Below are positions 22,866 through 34,079 of a stretch of 64,000 bases of DNA, in pieces. Position 1 is the first letter of the stretch; every line of letters starts with the position of its first letter. The stretch comes from Amyelois transitella (taxonomy: Eukaryota; Arthropoda; Insecta; Lepidoptera; Pyralidae), in NCBI RefSeq assembly GCF_032362555.1, contig NC_083524.1:1784001-1848000 (forward strand), given 5' to 3'. The translations under genes were made by a program, and so were the position numbers. The notes beneath the pieces were generated by a model that was given only the letters and a program-made list of their open reading frames with translations, was not told the DNA's origin and ran no database searches.

Positions 22866-24853
22866 GTTGTCACGCAAATGGATAGCGAACGACTGATTGA
22901 CTTCTCAAATAATTGTACATTTCCGCTTCCCGATTCTGGCATCCTAGTACAGGGGAGACACGGGCAAAGTCGACCACGGTCACGTTAACCGGCTATTTTT
23001 GTAAACAAAGGTGAAATAAAATTATTTTAGTACAAATATGTTTTGTCCCTTTGATTCAATATCTTATTAATTTTACCATAATAAACGGGTTAAAAACAGT
23101 ATTATTTGATTTCAAAATTTTACCATACTTACTACCACTCTTACCAATAGGAAAAAGTGGCATGTACAAAACGTGTTTCCTAGGTTGACTAAATGTTGAC
23201 AACTTTTTTATGAATGTGGCGATAAAATTAAACAAAGTAAAAGTTTACTAATCACAAACGTAAATAATCAGGTGGGATCATCATTTTACCCTCACTTACC
23301 CTAAAGCGGAAGAAAGGATACGTGTACATCACCTGTCTCGCGGCGTAGCGCCATTGGTCGGCGCTTAGTGTACTAGACAGTGAACCCATTGACTGCGCAC
23401 ACACACACTCTCAAATTTGAATATTGACCTTGAATTAGTCGAATTTAAGAACGAGAGACAAGTACTCTATCTAGTCTTGCCTTCTCGTTTTGGTAAATTA
23501 GGGGCCCGTTTTCATTTATTTTTAAGTAGATAAATTAAACCTCTTGCGTATCCATGAAATCCTGGTAGCTAAATGATTAATTCCTTTATTTTATTCGGAG
23601 ATGTTTTTACCCATGATGCAAAAAAGAGCAGTATTGTTGATGCAGATGACGCAGAGAGACTGCCGTCTGACGTCCGCAAGGATCAGAGACTTAAAAGAAA
23701 ACATGTTTCCCTTCACGAACATTTCTTTCTTCCCGGACTTTTAACAACCTATGTAAACGTCATTTAAGTACTAGATCATTAGTAATAGTTTTATTAATTT
23801 ATGACGATATTCGTTAATCGGCTTCTTAAAATATGAAAAAGAATTTCGTTCGTAATAGAAAATTTCTTAAAATATCCGGAACCATTTTAATACATTATTA
23901 ATCGACCTTGCTCTTTGCTCCTTGCAAAGAAAAGTCACGCCTATTTCAGGGTTCATTTGAAAAATTTTAGTTAAAACCAACAACAATAGTTTGCTCGGAT
24001 TTTGTGATTCAATAATAGTTTGATTATTTCTCTTTTTAATTATTATTTCTTTAAAAAATATTTCTTTCATATTTAAGTTTTTCATAATGTTACAAACACG
24101 TTCTCTGGTAACTACTACATTGATATTATTCAGTACGCTTAGTTCGTTGTTTTACTTTTACTTTATTACTGTAAAAACGCCAGTCCGGTATTTTAGTTGC
24201 TACAATTAATCTGCTAAAATAATTGATGAGAAACTGTTAGTCAGTTTTCTTTTTTGCCATGAGATTGAAGAGTCATATGAAACACTGATATTCAAACAGC
24301 CTTCAGTGTAAAGTTGTAATTTTAATGAGATAAAGTAAAAAATCAAGTTTCGCAGGTGGGACTCGTCAGCTAAATAGTAAAAAGTAAAGAAAAAAGCAGG
24401 AACACTTAGTTAAGAAAAACAAAAAAAAAAGATATCCGGAACCCTGGCTCTAAAATACTATTTTAAAGTACCAGGAGTACAGACGGGTGGCGTCGACATT
24501 AGGCCAGTGGGCCAATGGGTGTGATCGTTAAGATGCTATTGACCTCACAGCTGTTTACTGCTGTAGTGTTGTGCAAGTTTTAATAAAATAACATAAAATA
24601 AAATAAAATCGGCTGTAAAAAATAAAAATTTCAAAATAAAAAATTTACTTTTAGGGTTTTGCGTGGCACCAGGCTGTTTGTTACCGGTAACTCGTTTGGT
24701 GTACTCAATATGATAACCCCCTTTCCGTTACACATTGTATATAAAATAATATATATGTATAAATATAAGTCACTAGACCCAGCAGATCAATCAGTCATTC
24801 ACTTTCTTTTATATTGCTTTTATGTATATATAGATAGATATATGTTTTTTCAG

Positions 24854-25192
24854 GGCTATCCTCCACCGGATCACTTCGAAAACAATGTCGCAGTAAAAGA
24901 AGAACAAGGTGATGATGTATTAGGAACATTGAGAATCAGACAACGTGGTGATAGAACAGACAGGCCAAAAGCAAAAATACATAAGAAACATCATAAAATA
25001 AACCAGTGTAAAAGAGTTCTTGATGATTTAGTCAGAGCAATGACACCTCTAGTGGATAAACCTCAAGCGAGTCAAGATTATTGGTCCTTCGGCAGACATG
25101 TGACGGAGAGATTGAACGCGATGAGGGAGAGAGACGCCGAATGTGCTAGCAATGATATAATCATGTTTTTGGATAGTTTGTCTCCAGAATGA
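24854..25192 (+). CDS. Last exon of the MADF/BESS host gene
   Basis: A TTTTTTCAG acceptor opens the exon at 24854. It reads in phase 0 for about 112 codons to TGA at 25190-25192: GYPPPDHFENN, a charged linker (KAKIHKKHHKINQCKR), then the C-terminal segment WSFGRHVTERLNAMRERDAE ... SNDIIMFLDSLSPE. The last segment fits the BESS-type protein-interaction tail (F-x-x-x-V/L ... L ... I-x-x-x-L) that usually ends MADF proteins. This supports pairing with the exon at 9672. An upstream open frame reaching back to 24659 runs through the 3' end of the TIR element and is not coding. An AATAAATA that could serve polyadenylation is near 25880. Confidence 0.62.
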   Translation, partial: GYPPPDHFENNVAVKEEQGDDVLGTLRIRQRGDRTDRPKAKIHKKHHKINQCKRVLDDLVRAMTPLVDKPQASQDYWSFGRHVTERLNAMRERDAECASNDIIMFLDSLSPE

Positions 25193-25344
25193 AAATCCAC
25201 CAAATGCCAGTAACGCATTCTTTTGTACTTCAACCACATGGTAGCGAGAACCCAGAAAAACTGATTGTGGTTGGGAACGCTAAAGGCCAGAGGTCGCGCG
25301 ATCGTTTCCCAACGAAAAGGACCGATCAAATGGCCATACATATA

Positions 25345-25450
25345 ATGTCTATCCCTTTCGGGGTAGACAGCCAACAGTCCCGAAAGGACTGAAAGGCCGC
25401 GTTCAGCTGTTTGACTCATCGAATCGAACTCAAAACCCAAGTTTACAGGC
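25345..25450 (-). repeat. Dispersed lepidopteran repeat, reverse fragment
   Basis: The + strand reads TATCCCTTTCGGGGTAGACAG and AGGCCGCGTTCAGCTGTTTG, the complement of the repeat at 3061. Confidence 0.5.
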
Positions 25451-27490
25451 CTATATTTAATGGAGGGTCTCGACCTCAAAATTTTACATGGTTGTAAGGG
25501 ATGCGGTGGACAGAGGCCGCTGGAGGCTGATCTTCTGGTCTAGACGCAATCCTGATGCTGAACACGATGCTCAGACATAAGGGAACAACCAGAGAGAGTC
25601 TTGATTTACAATAAGAATTTGATTCAGAGAAATCATCGTCATCACTGTTGACTCACATCAACAAAAAATACAAAAAGATGTTTATGAAGGGGATTACAAT
25701 AAACAAAAAGTACCTAATAAGGATTAATTTGTTGTAACTGAAAGTTTTAAAATATGTAATTGACTTTTTCAATTTTTGAAGAGATTTTTAATTTAAATCT
25801 GAGTCAATTTGGGATCTAGATCTAGAAAAATACACTTACATGTTTTATTTAAGACACATAGAGAAAAATATAGATAAATAAATATTATTCACATGAGTTA
25901 CAATCATACCACCATTTACTTACTGATGAAAAAATGATGAACTTTATTTTTAAAATTATGTCGGATTGAGTTTCTCTGGGTAATTTGATGGATTGGAAAA
26001 ATTGGATGTTTTGTATTTAAAAAGTTGTTTCAATAATGAATTTCAAAAAGGGGCTGGAAAGTTTAAGTCCAAAAACATAACATCTCGGGTCTTAAATGCC
26101 ATACTTAACATCTGTTGGACAGATTTTAAAATTGCACTGTTGAAATAATAAAATCTTTCTAAACCGAACAATGTGAAGGGTATGCAGAGCCTTGGTCGTA
26201 AAAATATATATTTTGGTTTGTTTGTTAGTAGTTTTTTGTTACAACCCGGCCAACGCGATAGGGCTGTGGGGAAATACATAGTATCGATAGTCGATAATTG
26301 TTAATAACATTGTTTATAATGCTGTTTTATATAATAAGATCAAATTTTTACGTAAATGAAATACGATATACAAAAGATTGAATAAAAGAAGTGGACAAAG
26401 GGCACGTTACACGTGTTTAAAAAAGGCGATTGTTTATTTCTAGTTTTCATAGTCATTTGCTGCTCGTATAAATATTGGGTTAGTTTTGACGTTCTACAGA
26501 TTTGTTTCTTTTTTAATTTCAGTATTTCATATATTTAAATCGGCCATATTTTATATTTTTTCTTTTCAATTTAAAATGTACGCGAATAGGTAAACTTATA
26601 TAATTCAAGGATTAAATCGGGTAGAAATGTCATTTTAATAATTCTGAACATGTAAACTGATGTACATCGTTACATATTACATAATCACACACGATACACG
26701 TAATCAGAAACAAAAACAAAGTTTTTTGCATCTACATATTTATCAATACACTGTCGATACGATTGTAATATTTTGCAACTTGCCCATCCCTAGCGTCTTG
26801 CCGTCAGACAAAAAAATGCTTTGGTTGCAAAGTGAGCGTCATTTGGAATAGAAACTCGTTCGTGGATGCTGGTGCGCTCTTGCTCTGTTACCATGAACAC
26901 GTGTTGGTGTAGTCATTTTGAATATAAACTCGTTTGTTGGTGGTTGTGCTTTCTTGCTATGTTGTCTTTGTGTTATACACGTCACGGTTATCTTTAACCA
27001 GCATTCTGCAGCCGTTGTGAAAATTACAGCCTTCTTACTAATGTTTCTACGAGATCGGTAATTTTTTTTTTTCACATATTCCATGATCTGATGTTTTTTT
27101 ATGTGAATTATCCGTTTGTTGGTATTTTTAAATACATGAGGTGAAACTTACAAAAATCTTTGTATTAATATTGTACATTTATAGTAAATTTAAAATTCAT
27201 TTTCAGTAAATTTTCTGTTAAGCAATTATGTTTCATGTTTTATGCATGTACATATATAATAATTTTAAGAAGACGGGCCCATGGCCAAATAAAAAAACAG
27301 TTTTTTAATCAAATTCGTCAGTCTTAATTAGTTACTGATACATTTATTTATATAAAAAAAGGTTTTGTGATTAGTATCTAATCTAAAGGAAAAATATCGA
27401 CAGCTTAAAATAATAAATGGTAGCACTACCTTGCACAAAATAAAAATGTCTAGAAACTTTTACGTGATCAGTTTTGTGTTACTATTCTTG
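25451..27490. other. No gene seen
   Basis: AT-rich sequence with short frames only, downstream of the MADF gene. No repeat family was recognised, apart from low-complexity tracts. Confidence 0.5.
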
Positions 27491-27491
27491 A

Positions 27492-28010
27492 CATAGATCA
27501 CAATAGTAGGCCCCTTTGCCTTAATAGCTTGTATACTCTTCATGAGCCCAACCATGATAATCATCGCACCTTATACAGTCTTCTATTGGTGGATCTTCAT
27601 ACATCTCGTGGCATATGAAGCAGACACTTTTTTCTTCTGCATGTTTCTTTGCCTTTCCGCTTCCAGATTTTTTTTTTTATGTTGAGGTCGAGCCTTTTTG
27701 TTGTTTACCTTTTTTGGCCACTGGTGGATTCCTTTTAAAAACACAGATTTTACTTTTCCTTTAAGTTTCCTAAGTGATACTTTCTGTTTCTTAGACTCAA
27801 TTTCTCTCTGTTGCTCTTTAATAGGAGTGCTGGTTAAAATTTCTGACTTTTGTGCTTTTCGTTTGCGTGATGTCTTAGGTGCAGTTAGTTTACGTATAGG
27901 GCGAATATCCATTGGTGTTACCTTGGTTGGTGTCACACATTCAGGCATCACTGTTTTAACAAGCAGAACTTCCTCAGGTCTAGGAAGTTGGTGTTAATGT
28001 CTTCAAGCAT
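27492..28010 (-). pseudogene. pogo/Tigger-type transposase C-terminal fragment with zinc finger
   Basis: The - strand encodes CVTPTKVTPMDIRPIRKL, a basic stretch with SEILTSTPIKEQQREIE, a long lysine-rich linker, and then, after a frame change near 27585, PPIEDCIRCDDYHGWAHEEY ... GAYYCDLC before the stop near 27490. The ILTxTPxK motif and a terminal PHD-like finger (CxxC...WAHExC...YYCxxC) are typical of arthropod pogo/jerky-like transposases with a DDE_1 domain. The catalytic domain is missing. One Cys position of the finger reads Tyr and a stop falls in it. Confidence 0.68.
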
Positions 28011-28500
28011 TCTATCTAATACTGAAGGGGAAATTGTGCAATCGGAGTGTATTGCTAACTGCAATTTTCTCTTTGAGTTACTGTTTAGTACTTTTCATAG
28101 TTTTCTATAGTATTTGTACATATGTATTAGTTGTTTCCAGCTTACCATCACTCATGTAAGCAGGTTTCGATTTAGCTTCTATGTTTTTATTGTTTGTAAA
28201 ATTGTTTAAGAGTCGGTGAATTTGTTTCGGCATTGGCACTGTCCATTTATTTTGGCTTCAAATTTGATTGTTTTTGGTTTTTGTCTAATTAAATTAAAAA
28301 TAAAAAGACAAACAATATTAGTGTAAATAAGATATACTAATATTTTTTGTCGCAAACCATGTGATATAGAGTCATGTCTTATAAATTTTCACAGCGTTTA
28401 GGATCGGTTTAAACAATTGTCTTTGAAAAGACATATAAAAAAATTAAATCGTTTCGAACAACATCGAGGGAGTAAAATAAAACGACTACTGTTTTATTCC

Positions 28501-28573
28501 AAAATAATCCAGTTGCAAATGAAAATATATAGGTAGGTACTATATATTTTTCATTTGCAACTGAATTATTTTA
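28501..28573. repeat. Fold-back repeat, about 30-bp arms
   Basis: AAAATAATCCAGTTGCAAAT plus GAAAATATATA (from 28501) is matched by its complement at 28541-28573 with two differences, around a loop of about 10 bases. It ends 9 bases before the TTAA used by the piggyBac at 28586. Confidence 0.7.
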
Positions 28574-28585
28574 AAGAAGATTTAA

Positions 28586-31072
28586 CCCTAGATAACTAAA
28601 CTATATTCAGTGTTACTTAATTACTAAATATTCGTCGAGCGGACGACGCAATAAAAATGAGCGATATTTTCAAAAATATTTATTAAAAAAAGAAATCTAG
28701 TAAATCACAAGAAATGTATGTTCTTAACGAACAAAAAAGAGCAAATTATTAATAAAAAAAATCATTCAAAACAGCGACTGCATACATCTAAGTTATGTGG
28801 TCCGCAAATAGCTTGTTTGCATTTTAGGCAACGATGTTTTGTCATCCTTCGAGCCTTGGAGGGACATAGGTAGCATATTTTACGCTCATTCGACACAGTA
28901 GGAACAGGAGCTGCGATATTAGGAGATTCCCCCAGGATATCTTGAATCATGACCTTGATGTCACGCCTCAAAGTCACTGTATGCAAACGTTGCCGCAGCC
29001 AGGGCTCTATGAGTTGGTCTCCTAATTTCATAACATAGTCGCGCCGGCAAATAGGCTTTTTCTTATTTCTAACGCTATTAGAAACATATATAGCGTAAGC
29101 ATTTATTGCAGACAGATTCAGCATGTTATAAAACACGCACATAGGCCATCTCTTAGTTTTTCTGTTCGCGCATATGTTGGAACACATTTGATCCACAGTG
29201 TCAACCGCACCCTTTGTACTATTGTAAAAGTGAATTATTTCTGGTTTTCCTGTATCTTCGTTAATAATAGGTTGATCGTGAATAGTAGATAAAACAAAAA
29301 CAACCTTATTTGATTTAGCTTTGTACGAAACTAACGTCTTATCACCGTCGTAACAAAACATTGAAGTACCAATTGCGCGAGACTTAGTATTCTTAAGTTT
29401 TTCAGGGATTTCTCGTTTATTACTTCGTAATGTGCCCACCAATGTCAGATTATAAGGTGTTTTCAAGAGCTCCTGAGCCAAAGGAACAGATGTGAACCAG
29501 TTATCCATTGTAATGTTGCGATTTGTGCCGTGTAAAGTTGACGTTATTTCTTTTATGAAAAACGTAGCCAATGGTTGCCTTTGAGTATCAGTTCCTTTTC
29601 CCAAGTATGGAATGACATTGACTACGTATTTACTGTTCACATCTGCAGCCATCACAAGTTTGATTCCATATTTATTTGGCTTATTCGGTATATACATTCT
29701 GAATGGGCATCTTCCTCGAAATCCAACGAGTTGTTCGTCTACAGTTATATACGACCCTGGAGTGTACCACCTCTGAAAGTTGACAATCAATGCTTGCCAC
29801 AGTTCCCGTATAGGCGCAAACTTGTCATCTCGTTGTCTAATAGCTCTTGTTTCCTTATCATCAAATCTAAGGCATTTGATAAGAAAATTGAATCGCTCTG
29901 CACTCATACAACCTTTGAAAATAGTCCCTGATCGTTGAGTATTGAAAAGCGTGCGTGTTGGTAAGTGGTTACTTTTCACAGCTGCTGAGATAAATAGTAA
30001 ACCAAGCAAAGCTCTTATTTCTTCAAAACATGTGGGCGACACGGTATACAACTCCTTTTTATAATTATTTTTTTTTATATTTATTTCTGCATTTGTAAAT
30101 GTCACAATATCTCGCAGCATGTCTTCCGTTAAAAACAGTGAAAATAGATCTATTGGTTCAGAAAGTTCCCTAGCTTCTTGTTTAGGCCCTGGTATAAAGT
30201 GAACTATGTTTCTCTGCGAAGTTCGTACAGAAGCTAACCTTGGTGTAGACGACCATTTATGGTTATTTTTCCCGTATAGGAATTGGGAACGTGGCTGGAG
30301 AACATTTGAGTGAATTTTCTGAGATGTCTGAACCTCTGTATCCTCACCTGATTCCTCGGAGTCAATAACCTGAGTTCTCCTTCTCTTACTTGGGCGAATA
30401 GGTTCGTCGTCGGACTCGCTGGAAAATTCCGATTCACTGCTGGTATTTCTGTGAACTTCCTCCTCCACATTATCTTCGGTTTCCGAGGCTGAATTGTCGG
30501 ACCCATTCTCGTTGTCTGCATCAATGTCTTCCTCAAGCCACCGACGTATCTGATCCTCTTGTCTTCTCAAATCCATCTAAAATTATAATAAAAAAGTATT
30601 TTTAGTTATGTAATACGTCTTTCCGTGTCTGAAAATGTGTGAAAAAAATAAAATTTAGGCAATAAACAACTAACAAAAAAATGGTTAAGAATATACACCA
30701 TCAAAATAGGCTAAATAAAACGATTGCATTCATAAATTTGATTACTATATCACTTAAGGTGTATAAACAAATATAAATAAATAAAGAAATATAAATCTAA
30801 TTCCTCCCAAATCATTAAAAAGTAAAAAAAATATAATACTGTACATACCTTTCAAAACTAACTTTGTTACTAAACTTTCGTCGAGCGGACGACGAAATGA
30901 CCGTAACTCCTGTTCTAATAATCGTGTGACGTTGCGCGTGTCACGCGATGCACTAATTGGCAAATCAGGAAGCTAGAAAAAGTGGCGGGGGCATAGGGCG
31001 CGGGGAAAGGGGTTAACTCAAATTTCGCGGTATGGCGCGTCGTCGAACGGACGAATGTTTAGTTATCTAGGG
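28586..31072 (-). mobile_element. Complete piggyBac element with TTAA duplication
   Basis: The element of 2487 bp is bounded by TTAA at 28582-28585 and 31073-31076. The ends share a perfect 16-bp inverted repeat, CCCTAGATAACTAAAC. A subterminal motif TTCGTCGAGCGGACGACG occurs at 28631 and again at 30877; a diverged inverted form lies at 31038-31055. The transposase frame is uninterrupted. This looks like a recent, potentially autonomous insertion. Confidence 0.93.
28762..30576 (-). CDS. piggyBac transposase, 604 residues, intact
   Basis: The enzyme makes cut-and-paste transposition at TTAA sites. Residues 1-90 are acidic and serine-rich with a basic patch RPSKRRR at 61-67 (possible nuclear signal). 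The DDE_Tnp_1_7 core spans about 140-500. The three conserved Asp are visible: D280 (ITVDEQLVGFRGR), D358 (NITMDNWFTS) and D459 (GAVDTVDQMC). The C-terminus (residues 568-602) is a Cys-rich finger: CYLC, CLKC, CGPH, CSRC. Length and layout match active piggyBac transposases (about 590-600 residues). The 5' leader of about 500 bases lies between the start and the right terminal repeat. No stop or frameshift is visible. Confidence 0.95.
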   Translation of the reverse strand: MDLRRQEDQIRRWLEEDIDADNENGSDNSASETEDNVEEEVHRNTSSESEFSSESDDEPIRPSKRRRTQVIDSEESGEDTEVQTSQKIHSNVLQPRSQFLYGKNNHKWSSTPRLASVRTSQRNIVHFIPGPKQEARELSEPIDLFSLFLTEDMLRDIVTFTNAEINIKKNNYKKELYTVSPTCFEEIRALLGLLFISAAVKSNHLPTRTLFNTQRSGTIFKGCMSAERFNFLIKCLRFDDKETRAIRQRDDKFAPIRELWQALIVNFQRWYTPGSYITVDEQLVGFRGRCPFRMYIPNKPNKYGIKLVMAADVNSKYVVNVIPYLGKGTDTQRQPLATFFIKEITSTLHGTNRNITMDNWFTSVPLAQELLKTPYNLTLVGTLRSNKREIPEKLKNTKSRAIGTSMFCYDGDKTLVSYKAKSNKVVFVLSTIHDQPIINEDTGKPEIIHFYNSTKGAVDTVDQMCSNICANRKTKRWPMCVFYNMLNLSAINAYAIYVSNSVRNKKKPICRRDYVMKLGDQLIEPWLRQRLHTVTLRRDIKVMIQDILGESPNIAAPVPTVSNERKICYLCPSKARRMTKHRCLKCKQAICGPHNLDVCSRCFE

Positions 31073-31387
31073 TTAAATATATCTCAATAAACGACTGATC
31101 GGATGTGTTTATTTTTAATTTTTTGAACTTGCAGTGATTGTTTGCTATACTACTATAAAACGAATTCCATCGTGATTATAGTCAAACAATTAGTTTTCCA
31201 TAAGGAGAGGGCATACATATCATATAATCACGTCTATATCTCTAGCGAGGTAGACAAGGCAAACTGTCTTGAAACGAAGTTAAAAGCTTTCCCTAATTCG
31301 CATATAGTAGTGTTAATAAAAGTGGATATTTCATTTATAGTAGTAATACAAGTTCTGTATATATAATTTAAGTAATAAAAAATCAAC

Positions 31388-31735
31388 TTACTACATAAAC
31401 ATGCAACAGTTGCTGGGCACGAGCGGTTTATACTCGTAAATGCACAATCTGCACTGTCTGCACCAAATGTCCCCATTCATAAATTCTATTATGTCGCCGT
31501 TTCGGTCCATGTTCACAATTACATGTCCTATTGCTGGAGCCACTGATGGCCGGTTACCACACACACAATACTTTTGTCGGACCCAGTGTGTTGGTCCTAT
31601 CCAGGGCCACAGAGCTTCATTGGTTATTAATTTAAAAAGTTCGTCGAAACTGATTTGGATAGACACGTCAACAAGGAACACCATTTTGAACACCGTCACA
31701 CGTATAAGTGAATGCTAGTTTTTTATTTGAAGTTC
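31388..31735 (-). CDS. Unidentified Cys-rich exon 'Y', copy 1
   Basis: I do not recognise this gene. The - strand encodes about 102 residues from MTVFKMVFLVDV to PSNCCMFM and then meets a GTAAGTTG donor near 31391. Visible features are a motif YCVCGNRPS and, later, WCRQCRLCIYEYKP, which together could form a zinc ribbon. Three copies exist in the window (also 32640-32887 and 60440-60780), each next to the Tc-like element described at 32636 and 60437. Preserved reading frame across copies argues for past coding function; a transposon gene is likely. Confidence 0.4.
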
Positions 31736-31924
31736 AACCTACTCTTGGAGTAATAAATAATATGTCCGTACTTGAGTTTGAGAGTTATATTATCGCTCTA
31801 AATGCTTTTTTAAAGAATTAATGTGGCACATTTCAAGTGTTACAAACTGCCATGGCAATGTGGCGAGAGTTCCTGAGGATAGTCTTAAGATCCCACTGTA
31901 GGGACCGTCACCGAGATGGTCAAT

Positions 31925-32636
31925 CATACTCGTAATTAACCAGTGAAGTGTAAATTGACAAAGTTTTATTTTTATTACTCATAAAATGTCGCAAAAAAAA
32001 TTTAATTTTAAGTTTTGTAATGTTCCCGCCATTTCTTATAACTTCATTACATCGACTTCGCATCGAGGATACCAGTGCCTCACAAACATTCGTGCCCCGA
32101 AGTGACTCCCATACTTCATAAACATGTGTGACGAGTGCCTCTTTGACCCTTTCCCCTCTGTGATCCCAATCTCGTACCATCCTGGCCTATAAATTCTCAA
32201 TGGGATTGAGATCTGGAGACCGAGAGGGTCATGGCAACACCCGAAGCTGCGGTTGTTGCTGAATCCATTGTTGCACTAAGCGAGACTTGTGTATCGGACA
32301 GTTGTTCTGCACGATAATAATTTCCGGCACTTCTTACTCCGGATACACGAGTCTCACAGTCGGCAACATGGTCTCTTGCAACACCTCCAGGTAATTCTCG
32401 CCTGGTCCAGCTGCACTCATCCAAGCCCACATATTTACGCAAACTCTGCCAGACTCAGAGTTAGGGATAACATTCCTGGGCTCGAATCTTGTATTGTCCG
32501 TACGCCATAAAAAAATTCGGCCGTGTTAACTGGATTTAAATGTCTTTTCGTCCGAAAAAATGGCAAGCGACCAATCGAAGTCACAATATTCTCGAGCGAA
32601 ATTTAAACGTGCTGCCTTATGGGCATTTGATAATAA
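31925..32636 (-). pseudogene. Tc-like DD35E transposase fragment, copy A
   Basis: The - strand carries the middle and 3' part of a Tc1/mariner transposase. Recognisable parts are AARLNF (the Ala run near 32615), the first acidic site region, VNMWAWMSAAGPGE, VQNNCPIHKSRLVQQWIQQQ (Asp of VQDN replaced by Asn in this copy), and NPIENL before the C-terminal helices. A segment around the two active-site blocks carries a stop and local losses. It joins exon Y copy 2 at about 32636 through the phrase GATAATAAAAATCAACTTAC, exactly as at 60437. Confidence 0.7.
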
Positions 32637-32887
32637 AAATCAACTTACTACATAAACATGCAACAGTTGCTGGGCACGAGCGGTTTATACTCGTAAATGC
32701 ACAATCTGCACTGTCTGCACCAAATGTTTCCATTCATAAATTCTATTATGTCGCCGTTTCGGTCCATGTTCACAATCAAATGTCCTACTGCTGGAGCCAC
32801 TGATGGCCGGTTACCACACACACAATACGTTTGTCGGACCCAGTGTGTTGGTCCTGTCCAGGGTCACAGAGCTTCATTGGTTATTAA
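32637..32887 (-). pseudogene. Exon 'Y', copy 2, cut by a piggyBac
   Basis: The sequence is the 3' two thirds of exon Y (compare 31391-31699). It ends at TTAA (32884-32887), where the IFP2-like piggyBac begins. The intact copies read GGTTATTAAT at this point, so the TTAA target existed in Y before insertion. Confidence 0.7.
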
Positions 32888-33256
32888 CCCTAGAAAGATA
32901 ATCTTATTTTGACCTACGGTAAAGATAATCATACGTCTTTGAGACGTATTCGCATTTATAAGTGCCTATGGGACAAGTTTCCATAAATAACCTTTTAAAA
33001 AGTTATTGAATCATTAGTGAAGGGTTTTCTACGACAAATAAAAAAATAATTACAATTAGAAAATGAATATAATTTATAAACAAAGAAATTTTGTAAACCT
33101 CTTACAAAATAACTAAAAAATATTAAGTCTTCCTTTGTTGAGTAATCATGTTAATCTTAAATTTAAAATCACATTTTTTTTTACTTAATATTATAGAATA
33201 AGGACTAATTAACAGCTTCATATAAAAAATCAACAAGTTTTAAGTTTAAATCACAT

Positions 33257-34026
33257 TTAGATACAGCCTTTACATATATCAGTTTTGTGTTCACCACAAA
33301 TGCTTTTATTGCATTTATAACATGTCATTTTCGACATCCTTCTTATTTTTGACGGACAATACGCACAAAATCTCTGCTTTTTGATTACTGGTTCTTCATT
33401 ATTATCTAAAGTATTAGTTTTTGGTAGCAACTCTTGGAAATTTACACGGACATGTCTTTTAAGAGTAGGAGCTTCTAACCTTTTCTCCATCCAAGGTGAT
33501 GTGCAGGTGAAGTTCTGTGCTCAGCTTTTTCATGTATTTTCTGCGACTTAGAGGCTTGTCATTGTTAGCTATCATATTATGATAGTATATGACATATGAA
33601 TTCACAAACGATATATTCATCATACCATAAAAAACTGCCATTGGCCACCTGTTGGTCTTTCTCGAACATGACATAGAGAGCTTTTGTCTGGTTGTAGTAC
33701 ATGATCATCTCAGGTTTGCCTGTCCTTTGATTGATCGTACCTGTTTCGTCGCAAGATGATAATAAATATACCATTTTTGATGGTTTGTAGGACACAAGAG
33801 TTAACGGCCCATCATAGCAGAACATCGAAGATCCAACTGGTCGCGAACGAGTATTCTTTAGTTCTTCCGGAATCTCTCTTTTATTGGATCTTATGGTACC
33901 TACTAATGTCAGTTTGTAGGGTTCCTGAAGTAAGCTCTTTGCCAAAGGAACAGACGTGAACCAGTTGTCACACGTCACGTTTCTACAAGATCAATGTACA
34001 GCCTTAGACAGCTCTTTTACATAGTA
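33257..34026 (-). pseudogene. IFP2-like piggyBac transposase, C-terminal part
   Basis: The - strand reads VTCDNWFTSVPLAKSLLQEP, SNKREIPEELKNTRSRPVG, LTLVSYKPSKMVYLLSSCDE, then SCSRKTNRWPMAVFYGMM, MEKRLEAPTLKRHVRVNF, and the finger CAYCPSKIRRMSK ... CKGCI. These blocks are nearly those of T. ni piggyBac as I remember it. The GGVDTLDQMC block holding the third catalytic Asp is deleted after YYNQTK, with a frame change, and another frame change lies near 33480. The copy is dead. Confidence 0.88.
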
Positions 34027-34079
34027 CGAGGTGTGTTCAAAAAGTATCGCGAATTTTGTGTTTTTAAAAAATTATTTAT

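Larger units (their letters stand above)
21222..24737. mobile_element. 3.5 kb TIR element, tandem copy 2
   Basis: This copy is offset 3530 bp from the first and nearly identical along its length, with only scattered substitutions and small indels. Both terminal repeats are present and it is followed by TATATA. It contains the same decayed transposase, LINE tail and MITE at the same sites. Confidence 0.78.

Noticed and set aside
24659-24853. Coding start for the MADF gene upstream of 24854
   Set aside because: This stretch is the right end of the 3.5 kb TIR element and the TTTTTTCAG acceptor marks the true exon start.
26043-27084. Minus-strand frames of 78 and 81 residues as host exons
   Set aside because: No domain, no clear splice sites and ordinary AT-rich composition.
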